Shown: positions 26,975-36,379, counted from the stretch's first letter. The stretch is 64,000 bases of DNA from Chryseobacterium angstadtii (GCF_001045465.1 NZ_LFND01000003.1:496001-560000); one strand, 5' to 3'. Program-made: numbers and translations. Notes: generated by a model not told the origin, from the sequence alone.

Positions 26975-28637
26975 TTTTTGTATAGTAAATAGGTAACTCA
27001 TCATCTTCAGATTTTTTAGTATATTCTGTTGGGTACATGGAAGAGGTTCTTTGCCCGAAAGTCCCTACACAAACTTTGTTTCCCTGGTTTCCTCCAAGAT
27101 AATATATGGTTTTGCCATCGCTGCTCTTTCCCACAGCCATGCTTACATGATGCTTATTTGATAAAACACAGATGGAGCCCAGCAAAGGCTGATTTCCCGC
27201 TATAAGTTTCCCCCATACCGGATCATCAAATTCTTCTTTTTCCAGTCCTTTTTTATCTGTTGGATTTTTCTTAAATCCGGCTCTGTATCTTGTATTTTCG
27301 TGTCCGTATGAATAGGCCCCGGGATCTAATTGGGCAGAATATCCGCTCTTATTTAAACACCAGCCCACAAATGAGGCGCACCAGGAGCTGTTATCCGTAT
27401 TGGCGCAGGCACTAGGTTTATTCTGTCGGTTTATGGCATGGTATTCATCTATTATTTTTTTACAATGCGTTGCTTCCGAAACGCCAAGCTCCTGTTCTTC
27501 GCGGGCTTTAATGATCCATGGCTGTTCTAAATATTTTATTTTGAAATAGGTGCCTTCTCCGTTTAAAAAGGTATTTTTTAAGCTGCTGCTTTTACCTTCT
27601 TTCCCGAGATATTCAATTTTGGGTTCATCAGAAGTCACTTCAATATACAAGGAGGCTTCTTTGTCAGGACTTGCTTTTATCAGTTTTGCCCAATCAAATG
27701 ATAAGTCATCGGCACGCTGATTGAGCATGAGTTTGATAACGGCTTTGTCTTTGAATTGGGCTGAATTTTCTATTGTAGGATCATTCGCCAGATTGTCAAC
27801 AGCGATTTCAAATTCAGCTTTTGCTTTTATGCCTGCATATTTTGAAGCATCTGTAACTTTTTCTATATCTTTTAAATCAATAAGACTTACATCACTGTCT
27901 ACATCTGTTAAGACTTTATTTTTCCCGCTTTTAACCTTTACTTTTACTTTTTTCCCTGAAAGCCCTTGCGTCTCCACAATTAAAGCAACCTGATAACTTA
28001 ATCCCCGTTCTGTTATTTTTTCCGGAGTTATTTTTTCGGTGTCTATTTTCTTCTTTACAGTAACTTTCTTGCCCAGTTTTTTGTTGAATACTTCTTCTTC
28101 CTTTTCAACAGGGGTGCCTTTTTCTGAAGTCCATTTAACGAAATAGGCGTCAATGATTTTAGGCGTTTCATCAGTCTGAATTTCACTTTTTATACTGGCC
28201 ACCTGCGGAATCGCTTTGGGAGCGGCAGCATTAAATTCAGGATTACAAGTGATAAATGATTCTTTGACCAAAACAGTTTGGGTCTGTACTGTAGAAGTTC
28301 CCAGATTCTGCCAGGGACTTAATTTTATAACGCTCATGCAGGGTGGAGGAGACATATTTCTTGCGGGCCATTTCGGGTGTCCGCAAGTTCCTTTAAACTG
28401 CAGGTTGATCATATTGTTTCCGTCGGCATCCGTTGCCCATAACTGATCCTGAAGTTTTATTTCGTTAGAGGTCACTTTAAGGTCTCCTGCGGCCTGAGCG
28501 TATGGACAACTCAACTTGGCTCCATGCATAACCACCTCTCTTTTTTCTAAAGGAGTATCTTCATTGGATTTTTTTTGCTTTTCTTCCCGTTTTTCAGAAA
28601 GCTTTTGATCATGCGCTGAAGTATTTTGGTTTTCCAT
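26955..28637 (-). CDS. Putative type VI effector: DUF4280 (PAAR-like) plus CHAP/NlpC-like amidase
   Basis: The frame opens with a TTG at 28697, but ATG 28637 (MENQNTSAHDQKLS) is preferred; this gives 560 aa. Residues ~33-132 are a DUF4280 domain (VVMHGAKLSCPYAQAAGDLK, FKGTCGHPKWP, SPPPCMSVIKLSPWQNLG), a PAAR-like spike tip in Bacteroidota type VI systems. Residues ~160-370 hold the region shared with the other effectors (IIDAYFVKW). The C-terminus (~375-560) resembles the TIGR02594/CHAP family: NSSWCASFVGWCLNK with catalytic Cys420, KHHVSMAVG with His496/497, and LGGNQGNKV. It should be a peptidoglycan amidase or endopeptidase fused to its own tip. Confidence 0.82.
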   Translation of the reverse strand: MENQNTSAHDQKLSEKREEKQKKSNEDTPLEKREVVMHGAKLSCPYAQAAGDLKVTSNEIKLQDQLWATDADGNNMINLQFKGTCGHPKWPARNMSPPPCMSVIKLSPWQNLGTSTVQTQTVLVKESFITCNPEFNAAAPKAIPQVASIKSEIQTDETPKIIDAYFVKWTSEKGTPVEKEEEVFNKKLGKKVTVKKKIDTEKITPEKITERGLSYQVALIVETQGLSGKKVKVKVKSGKNKVLTDVDSDVSLIDLKDIEKVTDASKYAGIKAKAEFEIAVDNLANDPTIENSAQFKDKAVIKLMLNQRADDLSFDWAKLIKASPDKEASLYIEVTSDEPKIEYLGKEGKSSSLKNTFLNGEGTYFKIKYLEQPWIIKAREEQELGVSEATHCKKIIDEYHAINRQNKPSACANTDNSSWCASFVGWCLNKSGYSAQLDPGAYSYGHENTRYRAGFKKNPTDKKGLEKEEFDDPVWGKLIAGNQPLLGSICVLSNKHHVSMAVGKSSDGKTIYYLGGNQGNKVCVGTFGQRTSSMYPTEYTKKSEDDELPIYYTKNEKLSY

Positions 28638-28727
28638 GGGTTCATATTTTGGATTGGATTCAACTGTTGAGGCCGGAATTATATTCACAGGTAACAATTG
28701 AATAGTACTTTCATCACTTTAATCAGT

Positions 28728-30611
28728 TTAGCCTTTACTTACTTTAACGTCTTTTCCTCCCTGGAATACAGCCAATGTTGTCCCTCTCAGTTTTAAATCA
28801 CCTTTAGAGGTCTGTATATCAGCCTCTCCGGAAATACTTTTAAATGCATTGCCGGTGCTTTCTGTCTGATCTTTTTTAACGGTAACACTTTTGTTTTCAG
28901 AAGTTTGGGTGTATCTTTTTGTAATGGATTCAGTGTGGTCATTTCCAATATTCAGCGTACTGTCTTTACCAATCTTGGTGGTCATGTTCCTTCCCACTGA
29001 AATCTTCATATCTTCTCCAGCCGTAAAAGTCATATTTTTTGGGGCAGTAACATCAATATTACCCTGACCGTCCATGAAATAAGTATTTCCGCTCGGATCT
29101 TTAATGGTTACACTTTTATCAGCATCATTCATTAACACCTTAATCCCGCTTCTCGTCTGTATAGATTTCAGATGATTGTTAACACCTCCGCCCAAGCCTA
29201 CCTGCCCATGGAACATTCCGCCCATGGCAAAAGGAAAATCGGGGTTGTGGTATTCAAATCCCACCATCACCTGATCGCCAATCTCAGGAACAGCTACAAA
29301 CCCTCTGTTTTGCATGATAGCATCCGTTCCGCCGGCATCAGGGCTCATCATTCTGATAAAGTGGGTGGTATCATTTAACTGCCAGTCAAACCGCACCTGT
29401 ATTCTCCCCTGATTCAATGGATCTACATTGGAAATGACGGTGGCTACCTGCGGTTCTGCTTTGGGCATCTCAAAATCGGGTTTCGGCATAAAACCGGTCC
29501 CTTCAGCGATGGCTTCAAAGCTTCCGGTATAATATCCTCTAGCATCTACTTCGTGATTCACCTCAGTGATCATAAGCGTTGTGAAATGTGAGGTTTCATT
29601 GCTGTCAGCCTTTCTCATGGCCAGGTCTGCAACACAGCCAATATACAGGAAGGGAACCGTTGTATGTCCTGAGACAGTAAAAACTTCTACCGCTTTACTT
29701 CCTCTTGTGCTTTTCTGGGAATCATCCACATCACGGAACATATTGGCATTGATAGGAGTAGGGGTTAATGAACGGGTTGTGAAGATAGTATCATTCAGCT
29801 CATACGCTTTGGAAGATAGTTCTCCTCTATGTTGTATACGGTCATCAACACCCACCATTTTAGTGTGGCTGCTGCTGTTGTAGCCAAAGTATTCCGGTTT
29901 GGTATGAACGGCTTTCAGTTCCACATTTACATCAATAACATTGCTTCCATACACCAGCGAGATTGGTTTTTCAGAAGTAGGAAGTTTCCCGAAATGCAGG
30001 ATTTCGCCATCATAATAGAACTGTTCTCCGTAAGCTTCTGCAATCCTTGTCAGATAATTGTAATGGGTTTCGTTGTATTGTGCACTGTAGCTGATATAAC
30101 TTTTGTTTTGCGTATCTATCCTGAAATCGAACTTGTTGGTTCCTAATGTCTCCTTGATAATCCGGTTGGCAATAATATTGGTATTCACCTCCTGATTTCC
30201 TCCGAAACTTTGGGTATGCGGAGCGGCATCCATCAGAATAGTCGGGCTTTTTCCTTTTAAGATTATATTTCCCAGACTCATTTTTTCCTGACTGAATGAT
30301 ACTTTGGTAATGAGCCCCACAAATGTTCTTTCGGGGCTTTCATTTTCATAATCTTTATATTTAAAAACAACAGTAATTCTTTTTCCTAAAAACTTTTGGG
30401 CTTGCTCAAGGTTGTGGTTTTGTACTTCGCCTAAAGAGTCATGAGCCAATACCAGTTCGAAATCATGGTGCTTCCTTGCACTCTGTTGCAAACGAAAGTG
30501 CTTAAAGTGATTGACAGCCTTGCCCTCAATCACAATTTCCAGTTTTACCACACGGTTGATGCCCGCAATATGGTTTTCTGAAACTTTATCAGAATTTGAG
30601 GTGTTTTTCAT
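28728..30611 (-). CDS. vgrG: VgrG, type VI secretion spike protein
   Basis: This 627-aa protein has the usual order. A gp27-like N-terminal part carries GLITKVSFSQEKMSLGNIILKGKSPT and YNETHYNYLTRIAEAYGEQFYYDG. A gp5 OB-fold follows near residue 400 (VISNVDPLNQGRIQVRF, MMSPDAGG, VPEIGDQVMVGFEYHNPDFPF). A C-terminal triple-helix region has short valine/threonine repeats (DMKISVGRNMTTKIGKDSTLNIGN). It heads a cassette of three effector pairs; no sheath, Hcp or baseplate genes are in the window, so it is an orphan cluster served by a system elsewhere. A weak promoter lies 35 bases upstream. Confidence 0.95.
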   Translation of the reverse strand: MKNTSNSDKVSENHIAGINRVVKLEIVIEGKAVNHFKHFRLQQSARKHHDFELVLAHDSLGEVQNHNLEQAQKFLGKRITVVFKYKDYENESPERTFVGLITKVSFSQEKMSLGNIILKGKSPTILMDAAPHTQSFGGNQEVNTNIIANRIIKETLGTNKFDFRIDTQNKSYISYSAQYNETHYNYLTRIAEAYGEQFYYDGEILHFGKLPTSEKPISLVYGSNVIDVNVELKAVHTKPEYFGYNSSSHTKMVGVDDRIQHRGELSSKAYELNDTIFTTRSLTPTPINANMFRDVDDSQKSTRGSKAVEVFTVSGHTTVPFLYIGCVADLAMRKADSNETSHFTTLMITEVNHEVDARGYYTGSFEAIAEGTGFMPKPDFEMPKAEPQVATVISNVDPLNQGRIQVRFDWQLNDTTHFIRMMSPDAGGTDAIMQNRGFVAVPEIGDQVMVGFEYHNPDFPFAMGGMFHGQVGLGGGVNNHLKSIQTRSGIKVLMNDADKSVTIKDPSGNTYFMDGQGNIDVTAPKNMTFTAGEDMKISVGRNMTTKIGKDSTLNIGNDHTESITKRYTQTSENKSVTVKKDQTESTGNAFKSISGEADIQTSKGDLKLRGTTLAVFQGGKDVKVSKG

Positions 30612-30645
30612 AGTATTTTGTGCGTTTTTTTGGATATTATGTCAC

Positions 30646-30675
30646 CTAAGTTAGATAAAAAATATACTATTCAAT
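30646..30675 (-). promoter_or_regulatory. Possible promoter of the VgrG cassette
   Basis: On the minus strand, ATTG (30675-30672), 18 bases, then TAACTTAG (30653-30646), one mismatch from TAnnTTTG. A start near 30639 would leave a 28-base leader. Confidence 0.35.
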
Positions 30676-30895
30676 ATAAAATTATATTAAATTTTTTAAA
30701 TTGTAGTAAAACTACGATTGAGGAAAAATCGTGCTTAGAATTGGTTTAAAGTGGTAATTTGAGGATGAGCTGTGATTCTCCCTACATCCATTTGATCAAA
30801 ATGCTAGATGCAGTGCATATCATTCTGGGAAGAAGAGAGAAATATAACCAGAGAAAAGGGCAAAGATGAAAAAGATAAATTTCATTCAAATAAAA

Positions 30896-31064
30896 TTTCA
30901 TTGACGCAAAGCTTTAATTTAATGATGCATAGCGTAGAAGGCAAAGGAAGAATCAATCTTGATTGATTCGAAGAAGCGTATGGATAAAAGGCATGCTTAG
31001 TCCGTGACACAGTCACGCCTCTTTGTTTGCTTAGAATATTAATCTTTGCGTTTAAGAAAAGAAT
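30896..31064 (+). repeat. Dispersed repeat, family A, copy 3
   Basis: It starts TTCATTGACGCAAAG and ends CTTTGCGTTTAAGAAAA, like copy 2, in the same orientation, with the middle diverged. It lies just upstream of vgrG, so family A copies flank the cassette on both sides. The 65-codon frame at 30882-31079 (minus) lies within it and is not a gene. Confidence 0.7.
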
Positions 31065-31073
31065 TGTGTATTT

Positions 31074-31109
31074 AAACAAAAAAGCCTTTCAACAAAACTG
31101 AAAGGCTTT
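31074..31109 (-). terminator. Terminator of the 31128 gene
   Basis: AAAGCCTTTC (31081-31090) pairs with GAAAGGCTTT (31100-31109) across a 9-base loop. On the minus strand the stem is followed by a T-rich run, and the plus side also has T-rich sequence, so it may work in both directions. Confidence 0.8.
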
Positions 31110-31127
31110 TATTTTATACAGAAAACA

Positions 31128-33533
31128 CTATTTAAAGATCTCCTGATCATACAGAATATTATCATCTTCATCAAAACTTATGATCAAAACTTTATATTGT
31201 TTTGCGCTGTCGTTATTGAAGAATTTAATTCTTGGAGGAACGTAATCGCTGTCAAATAAATTAGGATTCCAGTAAAGGGTTTCCCGGGTGTCATTTTCAA
31301 TTTTCTTGGCAGGATCGTCATTATCCAGCATTTCAATAGGGAACTCTGACGGTTTATCGTAGCCTTTTATGATAGATGAGTTGTTTTTCTGCGTGTCTTT
31401 TTCATTATTTTTAGACTTCATGTTTCCTTTCATCGTGTAGATGGCTACTGCATCGCCTATTAATCCGGCTCCTTTAAGGATTTTTACCATCGCAATATTG
31501 CTTACGGGAAGGTTGGCAATCATGGAAGGATCAGTAGGCGTTTCATCTAAATACAGCTTGGCTTGCTGGCCGCGAATATAAGGGACATTGACTCCTGAAC
31601 TGTTTCTTTGGAAGGTTAAACCAGCCGCTCTTCCCTGTAGCCAGTCTAATATATTATTGGATCCGGCAACATGCTGGTCTTCATTCACGAAATCAAAAAT
31701 AGTAGAATTCATAGCACTAAACATTCCGCTGGACAGTTGTTTGTCTAATTCTTCTTTTGGATCCTGCTTTTTTCCGACCAGTTTTACTTCTTCAATCTGT
31801 ACATCGGCATTGTCGATCTTTTTATTGTTTTTCTGCGTATTGATGGCTCTGGAAATGCTTGGGGAAAGGGTTTTGGTTGCACCGGATTTTACCAATGTAT
31901 ATTTTGTTCCCGGAAAATTCCCTTTAAATGTTGTGGGATTGACCAGCGGCTCTACGGTAACAAATAAATTATCAGTACCTGATGACCCTTTGTCACTTTC
32001 TGAATTGACAAATAATGAAACATCCAAAGGTTCATCATAGTTGATATTATTCAAATAAGCATATCCGTTCTGATCCGTTATAAATTGATTAATGGAAGGT
32101 TCATTTTTACCTAATCTCAATATTAAATTGACACTGGTATTGATTAGCAGGGACCCATTTTTAATAGGTTTTATCTTGTAAGAAAGATAAGGTTGAGAAT
32201 TCGTTTTGATAGCAGGTGCAGCTCCGCTGAGTACGGAGTTCCAGTCAAATCTTTGCCATTTTTCAGAAATAAGGAGTGCGTCCAAAGCTTCAGTGTTGGC
32301 GGTTTTGGAGAAATATTGTGCAGGACTGTCTATTTTTGAAGTGAAATCTCCCGTTAGCCAAAGTCCGCTCAGTAAATTTTCTTCTTCGGGTTTTTGCGTA
32401 CCGTCATCCTCGCTTACCAAAACCGTGTAATTTTTAAAATAAGACTCCGGAGAAAGATCAATGCTGTTGAAAGATCTTGGTGTTGTTTTTATGTTTTGAG
32501 CTACAATTTCTGCTTTTTCAAGCTTTAACTGACCGGGTTTTATAAAGCAAAGTCTTTGGGCCACCAGATTGTCCTGTTCATCAAAAATAGACAATTGGAG
32601 AATACCATTAGCTCCATTGCTGATTTTTGTAGGAATAAGACTTGTCGCTTCATTGGTTAATTGCTTGATATTGGCTTTGTAGGCAAGATGGTTATTGATG
32701 GTTCCTACAATTTTATAATTTTGAAGCTGTTGTTTTAAGTTGACGCCTTTTAAGGTATATTTTATCCCTTCTTTAGAGCTGTAAACCTCTAAACCGATAC
32801 CGCTGTCTGCAACTTGTGGCAGATCTATTGTCTGGCTCTTTCCTGCGTTATCCTGAATGATCACCTGGTATTTTTTTCCTGAAGCAGGTGTGATTTTAAA
32901 AGAAGCAACATTTTTATCAAACGATTTGAATGTCGTTATGGAGACATTGGGATTTTGTGCATCTACTACTTTTCCCGACCAGTTTTCCGGAAGGGAAGTA
33001 TTGCCGGATAATCTTACAGCTACTTTTGAAGGTATACCGCTAATGAATGTTCCGCCTTCGGGAAAGGCTTTTGCAGACCAGTCAGAGCTTTTGGAGACCA
33101 TCAATGATTCAGTGGAGTTGGGATTGTACACCGGAATCGTTTTAACAATCTGAAAATCCTCATTGAAATTGGTCATGTAAGGAGTATAAGCTCTTATAAA
33201 ATAGACCTGTTCAGGAAGGTTGTCCTTCAGCTGAAAATCTCCGCTGCCTTCACCATTGGTCAGAAGTATCGTTTTCCAGTCAATTATTTTTTTATCTGCA
33301 TTGTACAGTTCAACAAATAGAGTGGTAGATAGTGCAGAACGGCTATATCCGTCAAATACAAAACTTTTAAACCATATTTTATCTCCGGCTGCATATTGGG
33401 GTTTGTCGGTAAGTAAGTATACTTTTTCCTGTTCGTAGTTATTCTCAAGGTTGGTGAGTGCTTTTTCCAGTTTAGTTTGTGCCAGTACAGGTTGTACTAT
33501 TGAAAGAAGCAATACACAGCATATATTTTTCAT
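31128..33533 (-). CDS. Secreted MG2-domain protein with TonB plug-like C-terminus
   Basis: This 801-aa protein has a signal peptide (MKNICCVLLLSIVQPVLAQ). The first domain (KVYLLTDKPQYAAGDKIWFK, near residues 36-56) is the MG2/macroglobulin-like module common in Bacteroidota envelope proteins. Further beta domains follow, including a FPEGGTFISGIPSKVAVRL segment. The region near residue 650-700 (VPYIRGQQAKLYLDETP, VSNIAMVKILKG) resembles the plug domain of TonB-dependent receptors, without a barrel. It is probably outer-membrane associated and may assist a receptor. It has its own terminator and no operon partner. Confidence 0.75.
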   Translation of the reverse strand: MKNICCVLLLSIVQPVLAQTKLEKALTNLENNYEQEKVYLLTDKPQYAAGDKIWFKSFVFDGYSRSALSTTLFVELYNADKKIIDWKTILLTNGEGSGDFQLKDNLPEQVYFIRAYTPYMTNFNEDFQIVKTIPVYNPNSTESLMVSKSSDWSAKAFPEGGTFISGIPSKVAVRLSGNTSLPENWSGKVVDAQNPNVSITTFKSFDKNVASFKITPASGKKYQVIIQDNAGKSQTIDLPQVADSGIGLEVYSSKEGIKYTLKGVNLKQQLQNYKIVGTINNHLAYKANIKQLTNEATSLIPTKISNGANGILQLSIFDEQDNLVAQRLCFIKPGQLKLEKAEIVAQNIKTTPRSFNSIDLSPESYFKNYTVLVSEDDGTQKPEEENLLSGLWLTGDFTSKIDSPAQYFSKTANTEALDALLISEKWQRFDWNSVLSGAAPAIKTNSQPYLSYKIKPIKNGSLLINTSVNLILRLGKNEPSINQFITDQNGYAYLNNINYDEPLDVSLFVNSESDKGSSGTDNLFVTVEPLVNPTTFKGNFPGTKYTLVKSGATKTLSPSISRAINTQKNNKKIDNADVQIEEVKLVGKKQDPKEELDKQLSSGMFSAMNSTIFDFVNEDQHVAGSNNILDWLQGRAAGLTFQRNSSGVNVPYIRGQQAKLYLDETPTDPSMIANLPVSNIAMVKILKGAGLIGDAVAIYTMKGNMKSKNNEKDTQKNNSSIIKGYDKPSEFPIEMLDNDDPAKKIENDTRETLYWNPNLFDSDYVPPRIKFFNNDSAKQYKVLIISFDEDDNILYDQEIFK

Positions 33534-34379
33534 AGAAATCTTAGTGCATTTTAATTCTATGCTAAATTAATGATTTAATGGTTTCGAAAATGGATAATAT
33601 CTTACGGATATTTACTAGATTCTTTATAATAAACTTAACCACAAAAGAAACAAAAGCTATTTGCACAGATGTTAGATATGAACTTCTATGCGTAAAGTAC
33701 TCAAACTTAAAAATTACTAAAGTATTTAAAATGAAACTTTTATGACTTTTGTAGTGTAATGAAAAGTTTAAACAGTATTAGCTAGAAAAACGCTAAGACG
33801 CTAAGATCTTTTAATATCTATCTTTATATAAGGCGCAAAGATTTTATCTCCAATAAAATTGAATAATGTCTATTTCACAATGAATGCTTAACTGAAAATC
33901 TTTGATTTTCTTGCGCCTTAACAACAGCATCATTTTAGCTCCTTTGCGTCCTTGCGTTTTTTGAAAAAAGAAGTTTAAACGAGTGTGGTGTGGCATTAAA
34001 AAGACATCACCATTAAAATACTTGTTTTCTGAAGAGGTAAAAATTGAAGGTGTAATTGTGAATTAAATTGGAACTCATTGTCAATTAAAAATTTAGATAG
34101 AAAAAATTAATCATCATTAAGTGATAAAAATTGGGTTGAAAGAATATTTTTATTATTTTTATAAAATAAACTAATCCATGAAAATAAATTAAAATTATTC
34201 ATATGTAAATATTTATTAAAACATAATTTACTAAAAATAATCCATTTTTTTATTTTGATCATATAGTAAGTCGTCATCCATGATAGGCTTGTGTCTTCAT
34301 ATACCTAAAGAGAATGTATCATTAAAAACAGATATACAGAATTAAAAACTTTAACCTACAACCAAACCAAATTATTCTT
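33534..34379. other. Intergenic region with repeat family B
   Basis: No gene seen. It carries inverted-repeat sequence made of GCGCAAAG and CTTGCGC-type words (33786-33966) and phrases such as ACCACAAAAGAAACAAAAGC that recur, inverted, near 45527-45545. TTATTTTG near 34250 is one base off the -7 consensus and might serve the 34380 gene, but no -33 box is clear. Confidence 0.5.
33786..33966 (+). repeat. Dispersed repeat, family B, copy 1
   Basis: It contains a 33-base core at 33828-33860 (ATAAGGCGCAAAG, then ATTTTATCTCC, then AATAAAATT) found again at 45960-45992 with one mismatch. Inside, GGCGCAAAGATTTT and AAAATCTTTG...CTTGCGCC form an inverted repeat, so the element can fold on itself. Confidence 0.6.
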
Positions 34380-36299
34380 ATGGAAAATTTACACCAACAC
34401 GAGCATGGCTGCACCCACTGCTCCTGCAACAATCCTGTTTTGGAAATTCTTAAAGAAGAACTTTTCAGCGCAGAAAATCTGACGAAAATAAATCCCGGTT
34501 CCGGCAAAACACCCCACGAAAAACCCAAACCTCTGATGATAAGCGGAGGAATTATCAGGCCTATGATTGGCGGCTCAACAGATAGAGTAGAAGCCATTGG
34601 GTTCGCTTATGGAAATGTTGTGATAACCGGTAAAGAGGATGATGTAAGAACCTATATGGGAGATCATTATTCCGGATATGAGGATAAAAAATTAACCGAG
34701 TTCCAAACTTTACTCCCAGGCCTTATTGAGCCCCATGTACATATGGTTCCTACAGCAATGATGCATGGCTGGCTGGATGTGAGCCCTTTTGATGGGCAGG
34801 ATTTACTGGCTGAATATGATTTGACTTCTGTCGGATTAATAATAAATAATAAAATTAAAGAAATTCCTAAAATCCCGGGATATTTTGTTTTAGGAAAAGG
34901 CTTAGATCCTTCATTAATGCCTTTTGAGGAAATAAATGGTAAAAAAGAGTTGATCACCATTACCAATACCGTACTTGATAAGATTAATAAGGATATCCCT
35001 ATCATGCTGTTGAGCGCCTCCATGCATACCCTTTATCTGAATACTGCAGCATTAACCTATGTATACAATCACAGTGATGAGGTGAAGAGCCATTATACAT
35101 CAGCTGAGGATTATATTCAGAAAACCAATGGCCAGTTGCAGGAAGGTTTACAGATGACCCCAGCATTAAAGGTGGTAAAGCTGCAGATCATTGCGATGAG
35201 CATACATATTAACACTTATCTTACTGATCTTTTTAAAGTGGCCAATTCAAGAGGAGTAACCTTTATGTATGATGCCGGGTTGAATAACGGTTCGGAAACA
35301 CTGCTGACCAAATATTTTGAGACGCATACGGAACTGGTGAGAACAGGCGGGGCTTATCTTTGTTCCAGCCAGGAAGACGTTGATAAACTGGATCCTTACA
35401 AAGAGCCTGATCACTACAAACCGGCATATTGCGGACATATTAAAGTGGTTTCGGATGGTTCCAACCAGGGATTGACGGGTTATCAGAGTGCTCCATATTT
35501 ATGTGATCCTGCCGGTAATACAGGGGTATTTAATTTTCCACAGACAGGTATTCCAGCTCATACCATTCCGCCAAGTTACAATACATTAATTAATACTGTT
35601 GTAGCCGTAAAAGGCTGGCCGTTGATGGTTCATGCCAATGGAGATCAGGCGGTAACATTTGCGGTCAATGCATATCAGAGAGCCCTTGCGAAATATAGAG
35701 GTCCCGAGCTTCGTAACCGTATAGAACATTGCTCTCTTCTGACGGCAGATCAGATTACCAATATGCTGCAAATGGGTGTTTCGCCAAGTTTTCTTATCGG
35801 GCACGTAGGTTACTGGGGATATGCTTTCAAGGAAGTGATATTCGGTGAAAAGGCACAAATGCTTGATCTTTGCGGTTCAACGCTGGCTGCCGGTATGAGA
35901 ATTACCCTTCATAGCGACAACGAAGTAAGTCCGCTGGGGCCTTTGCGTATGATGGAGCAGTCGATTACCAGAATCATGGAAAAGAATCCGAAGAATATTG
36001 AAGTTTTAAACAGTGACGAACGCCTTACTCCAGAGCAGGCTTTAATTGCCGTTACTTATGATGCGGCCTGGCAATGTTATGCAGACAAATGGGTGGGATC
36101 ATTAAATAAAGGGTACTTTGCTGACTTTGTGATATTGGAACAGGACCCTCTTTCATTAGATACTCCGTCTTTACAATATATGAGAATGCGGAATATTCCG
36201 GTATTGGAAACCTGGGTGGGTGGTATATGCGTTTATGAAGGAAATCAAAATGTAAAAGCAATCCCTGAAAACGATACGATTCTTTCAAATAATTTGTAA
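34380..36299 (+). CDS. Amidohydrolase 3 family protein (YtcJ-like) with Cys/His-rich N-terminus
   Basis: This 639-aa protein carries amidohydrolase landmarks: LLPGLIEPHVHM with metal-binding H119 and H121, VHANGDQAVTFAV, RNRIEHCSLLTADQI and LHSDNEVSPLGPLRMMEQ. C-terminal PEQALIAVTYDAAW and GYFADFVILEQDPL are typical of this family. It should hydrolyse an amide or related C-N bond; the substrate is unknown. The first 18 residues (MENLHQHEHGCTHCSCNN) are rich in His and Cys, unusual for the family, and could bind a metal. There is no signal peptide. It is a single gene ended by a terminator. Confidence 0.88.
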   Translation: MENLHQHEHGCTHCSCNNPVLEILKEELFSAENLTKINPGSGKTPHEKPKPLMISGGIIRPMIGGSTDRVEAIGFAYGNVVITGKEDDVRTYMGDHYSGYEDKKLTEFQTLLPGLIEPHVHMVPTAMMHGWLDVSPFDGQDLLAEYDLTSVGLIINNKIKEIPKIPGYFVLGKGLDPSLMPFEEINGKKELITITNTVLDKINKDIPIMLLSASMHTLYLNTAALTYVYNHSDEVKSHYTSAEDYIQKTNGQLQEGLQMTPALKVVKLQIIAMSIHINTYLTDLFKVANSRGVTFMYDAGLNNGSETLLTKYFETHTELVRTGGAYLCSSQEDVDKLDPYKEPDHYKPAYCGHIKVVSDGSNQGLTGYQSAPYLCDPAGNTGVFNFPQTGIPAHTIPPSYNTLINTVVAVKGWPLMVHANGDQAVTFAVNAYQRALAKYRGPELRNRIEHCSLLTADQITNMLQMGVSPSFLIGHVGYWGYAFKEVIFGEKAQMLDLCGSTLAAGMRITLHSDNEVSPLGPLRMMEQSITRIMEKNPKNIEVLNSDERLTPEQALIAVTYDAAWQCYADKWVGSLNKGYFADFVILEQDPLSLDTPSLQYMRMRNIPVLETWVGGICVYEGNQNVKAIPENDTILSNNL

Positions 36300-36327
36300 A
36301 GGGTTCTGAAGTGAGTTAATTATACAC

Positions 36328-36368
36328 AAAATCAGAGTAGATTGTTTCTGCTCTGATTTTGCTTTTTA
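36328..36368. terminator. Bidirectional terminator between convergent genes
   Basis: AAAATCAGAG (36328-36337) pairs with CTCTGATTTT (36351-36360) around a 13-base loop, with T-rich sequence after it on the plus strand. The gene at 36380 converges from the other side. Confidence 0.8.
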
Positions 36369-36379
36369 CAGGTTTGATA

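Noticed and set aside
26399..27004. Longer start of the exported protein at 27004
   Set aside because: It would add ten residues ahead of a clean signal peptide; ATG 26974 fits better.
30882..31079. 65-codon minus-strand frame
   Set aside because: Lies entirely within repeat family A copy 3.
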